From Bacillota bacterium (GTDB lineage: Bacteria; Bacillota; Clostridia; Saccharofermentanales; Fastidiosipilaceae), in NCBI GenBank assembly GCA_023420715.1, contig JAEZVR010000010.1, positions 1 to 6,067 on the forward strand: a stretch of 6,067 nucleotides of DNA. Direction: 5' to 3'. This document shows, piece after piece, positions 5,998-6,067 of the stretch (position 1 is its first letter; each line of letters starts with the position of its first letter). The translations under genes were made by a program, and so were the position numbers. Below the pieces are notes generated by a model. That model searched no databases and was not told the DNA's origin. It saw only the letters and a program-made list of their open reading frames with translations.

Positions 5998-6067
5998 CTA
6001 TTCACCAATATATCGAAACAAGGTCAGCAGGCAAGAGCCATACCGGGCACACCGCATTTTCTGTATA
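5998..6067 (-). CDS. rsmD: Probable 16S rRNA (guanine966-N2)-methyltransferase RsmD, last 22 residues
   Basis: One minus-strand frame is open from the window edge (first whole codon 6064-6066) to TAG at 5998-6000. It encodes 22 residues with the tail ARYGSCLLTLFRYIGE. The RYG followed by alternating hydrophobic residues matches the final beta strand of RsmD, where K/R-YG-x-T and a hydrophobic strand are typical. Position supports this: rsmD is the usual gene just upstream of coaD in Firmicutes, and the gap is 13 nt. A second frame is also open from the edge and ends in TGA at 6002-6004, but its residues do not resemble RsmD. The catalytic NPPY-type motif lies outside the window, so the assignment rests on a short tail and context. 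Confidence 0.62.
   Translation of the reverse strand, partial: IQKMRCARYGSCLLTLFRYIGE

Noticed and set aside
5998..6067. Second frame open from the right edge, ending in TGA at 6002-6004
   Set aside because: Its 21 residues lack the RYG-type tail expected of RsmD; the frame ending at 5998 fits the family and the spacing to coaD better.

Overview
This is a compact housekeeping block from a low-to-mid GC Gram-positive bacterium. All nine genes or gene fragments lie on the minus strand, so transcription runs from high to low coordinates. Several features suggest a Firmicute of the Clostridia type: an rsmD-coaD pair followed by the coaD-linked coiled-coil protein, yceD-rpmF, a DUF1934 (YwiB-like) protein, and a DUF512 radical SAM protein joined to der. 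The strong purine-rich Shine-Dalgarno (SD) sites and cysteine-rich proteins fit an anaerobe of this kind. Genus and species cannot be named from this window.

Layout in the direction of transcription: (1) 6067-5998 is the last 22 codons of a probable rsmD (16S rRNA guanine-N2 methyltransferase). (2) coaD (phosphopantetheine adenylyltransferase) follows 13 nt later. (3) A 144-nt gap carries a candidate promoter. (4) Next is a 242-aa coiled-coil protein with a tyrosine-rich disordered N-terminal part. (5) ddl (D-alanine--D-alanine ligase) follows. (6) A DUF1934 gene overlaps the end of ddl by 19 nt. (7) A 95-nt gap carries a near-consensus sigma-A promoter. (8) yceD (DUF177) and rpmF (ribosomal protein L32) form a short operon closed by a clear intrinsic terminator. 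(9) The DUF512 PDZ/radical SAM gene overlaps by 8 nt the start of der (two-domain ribosome-assembly GTPase), which runs off the left edge early in its second GTPase domain.

Ribosome biogenesis dominates (rsmD, yceD, rpmF, der). coaD serves coenzyme A synthesis and ddl serves peptidoglycan precursor synthesis. The DUF1934 protein, the coiled-coil protein and the DUF512 protein are conserved families without a firmly assigned role. The sequence supports at least three transcription units: rsmD-coaD with possible readthrough onward, yceD-rpmF, and DUF512-der.

I found no mobile element, CRISPR array, tRNA, rRNA, riboswitch or defence module, and no gap longer than about 150 bases between genes. 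There is no convincing new system here. The points most worth a second look are the tyrosine-rich extension of the coiled-coil protein, the unusual residues in Ddl, and the tight ddl-DUF1934 and DUF512-der couplings.
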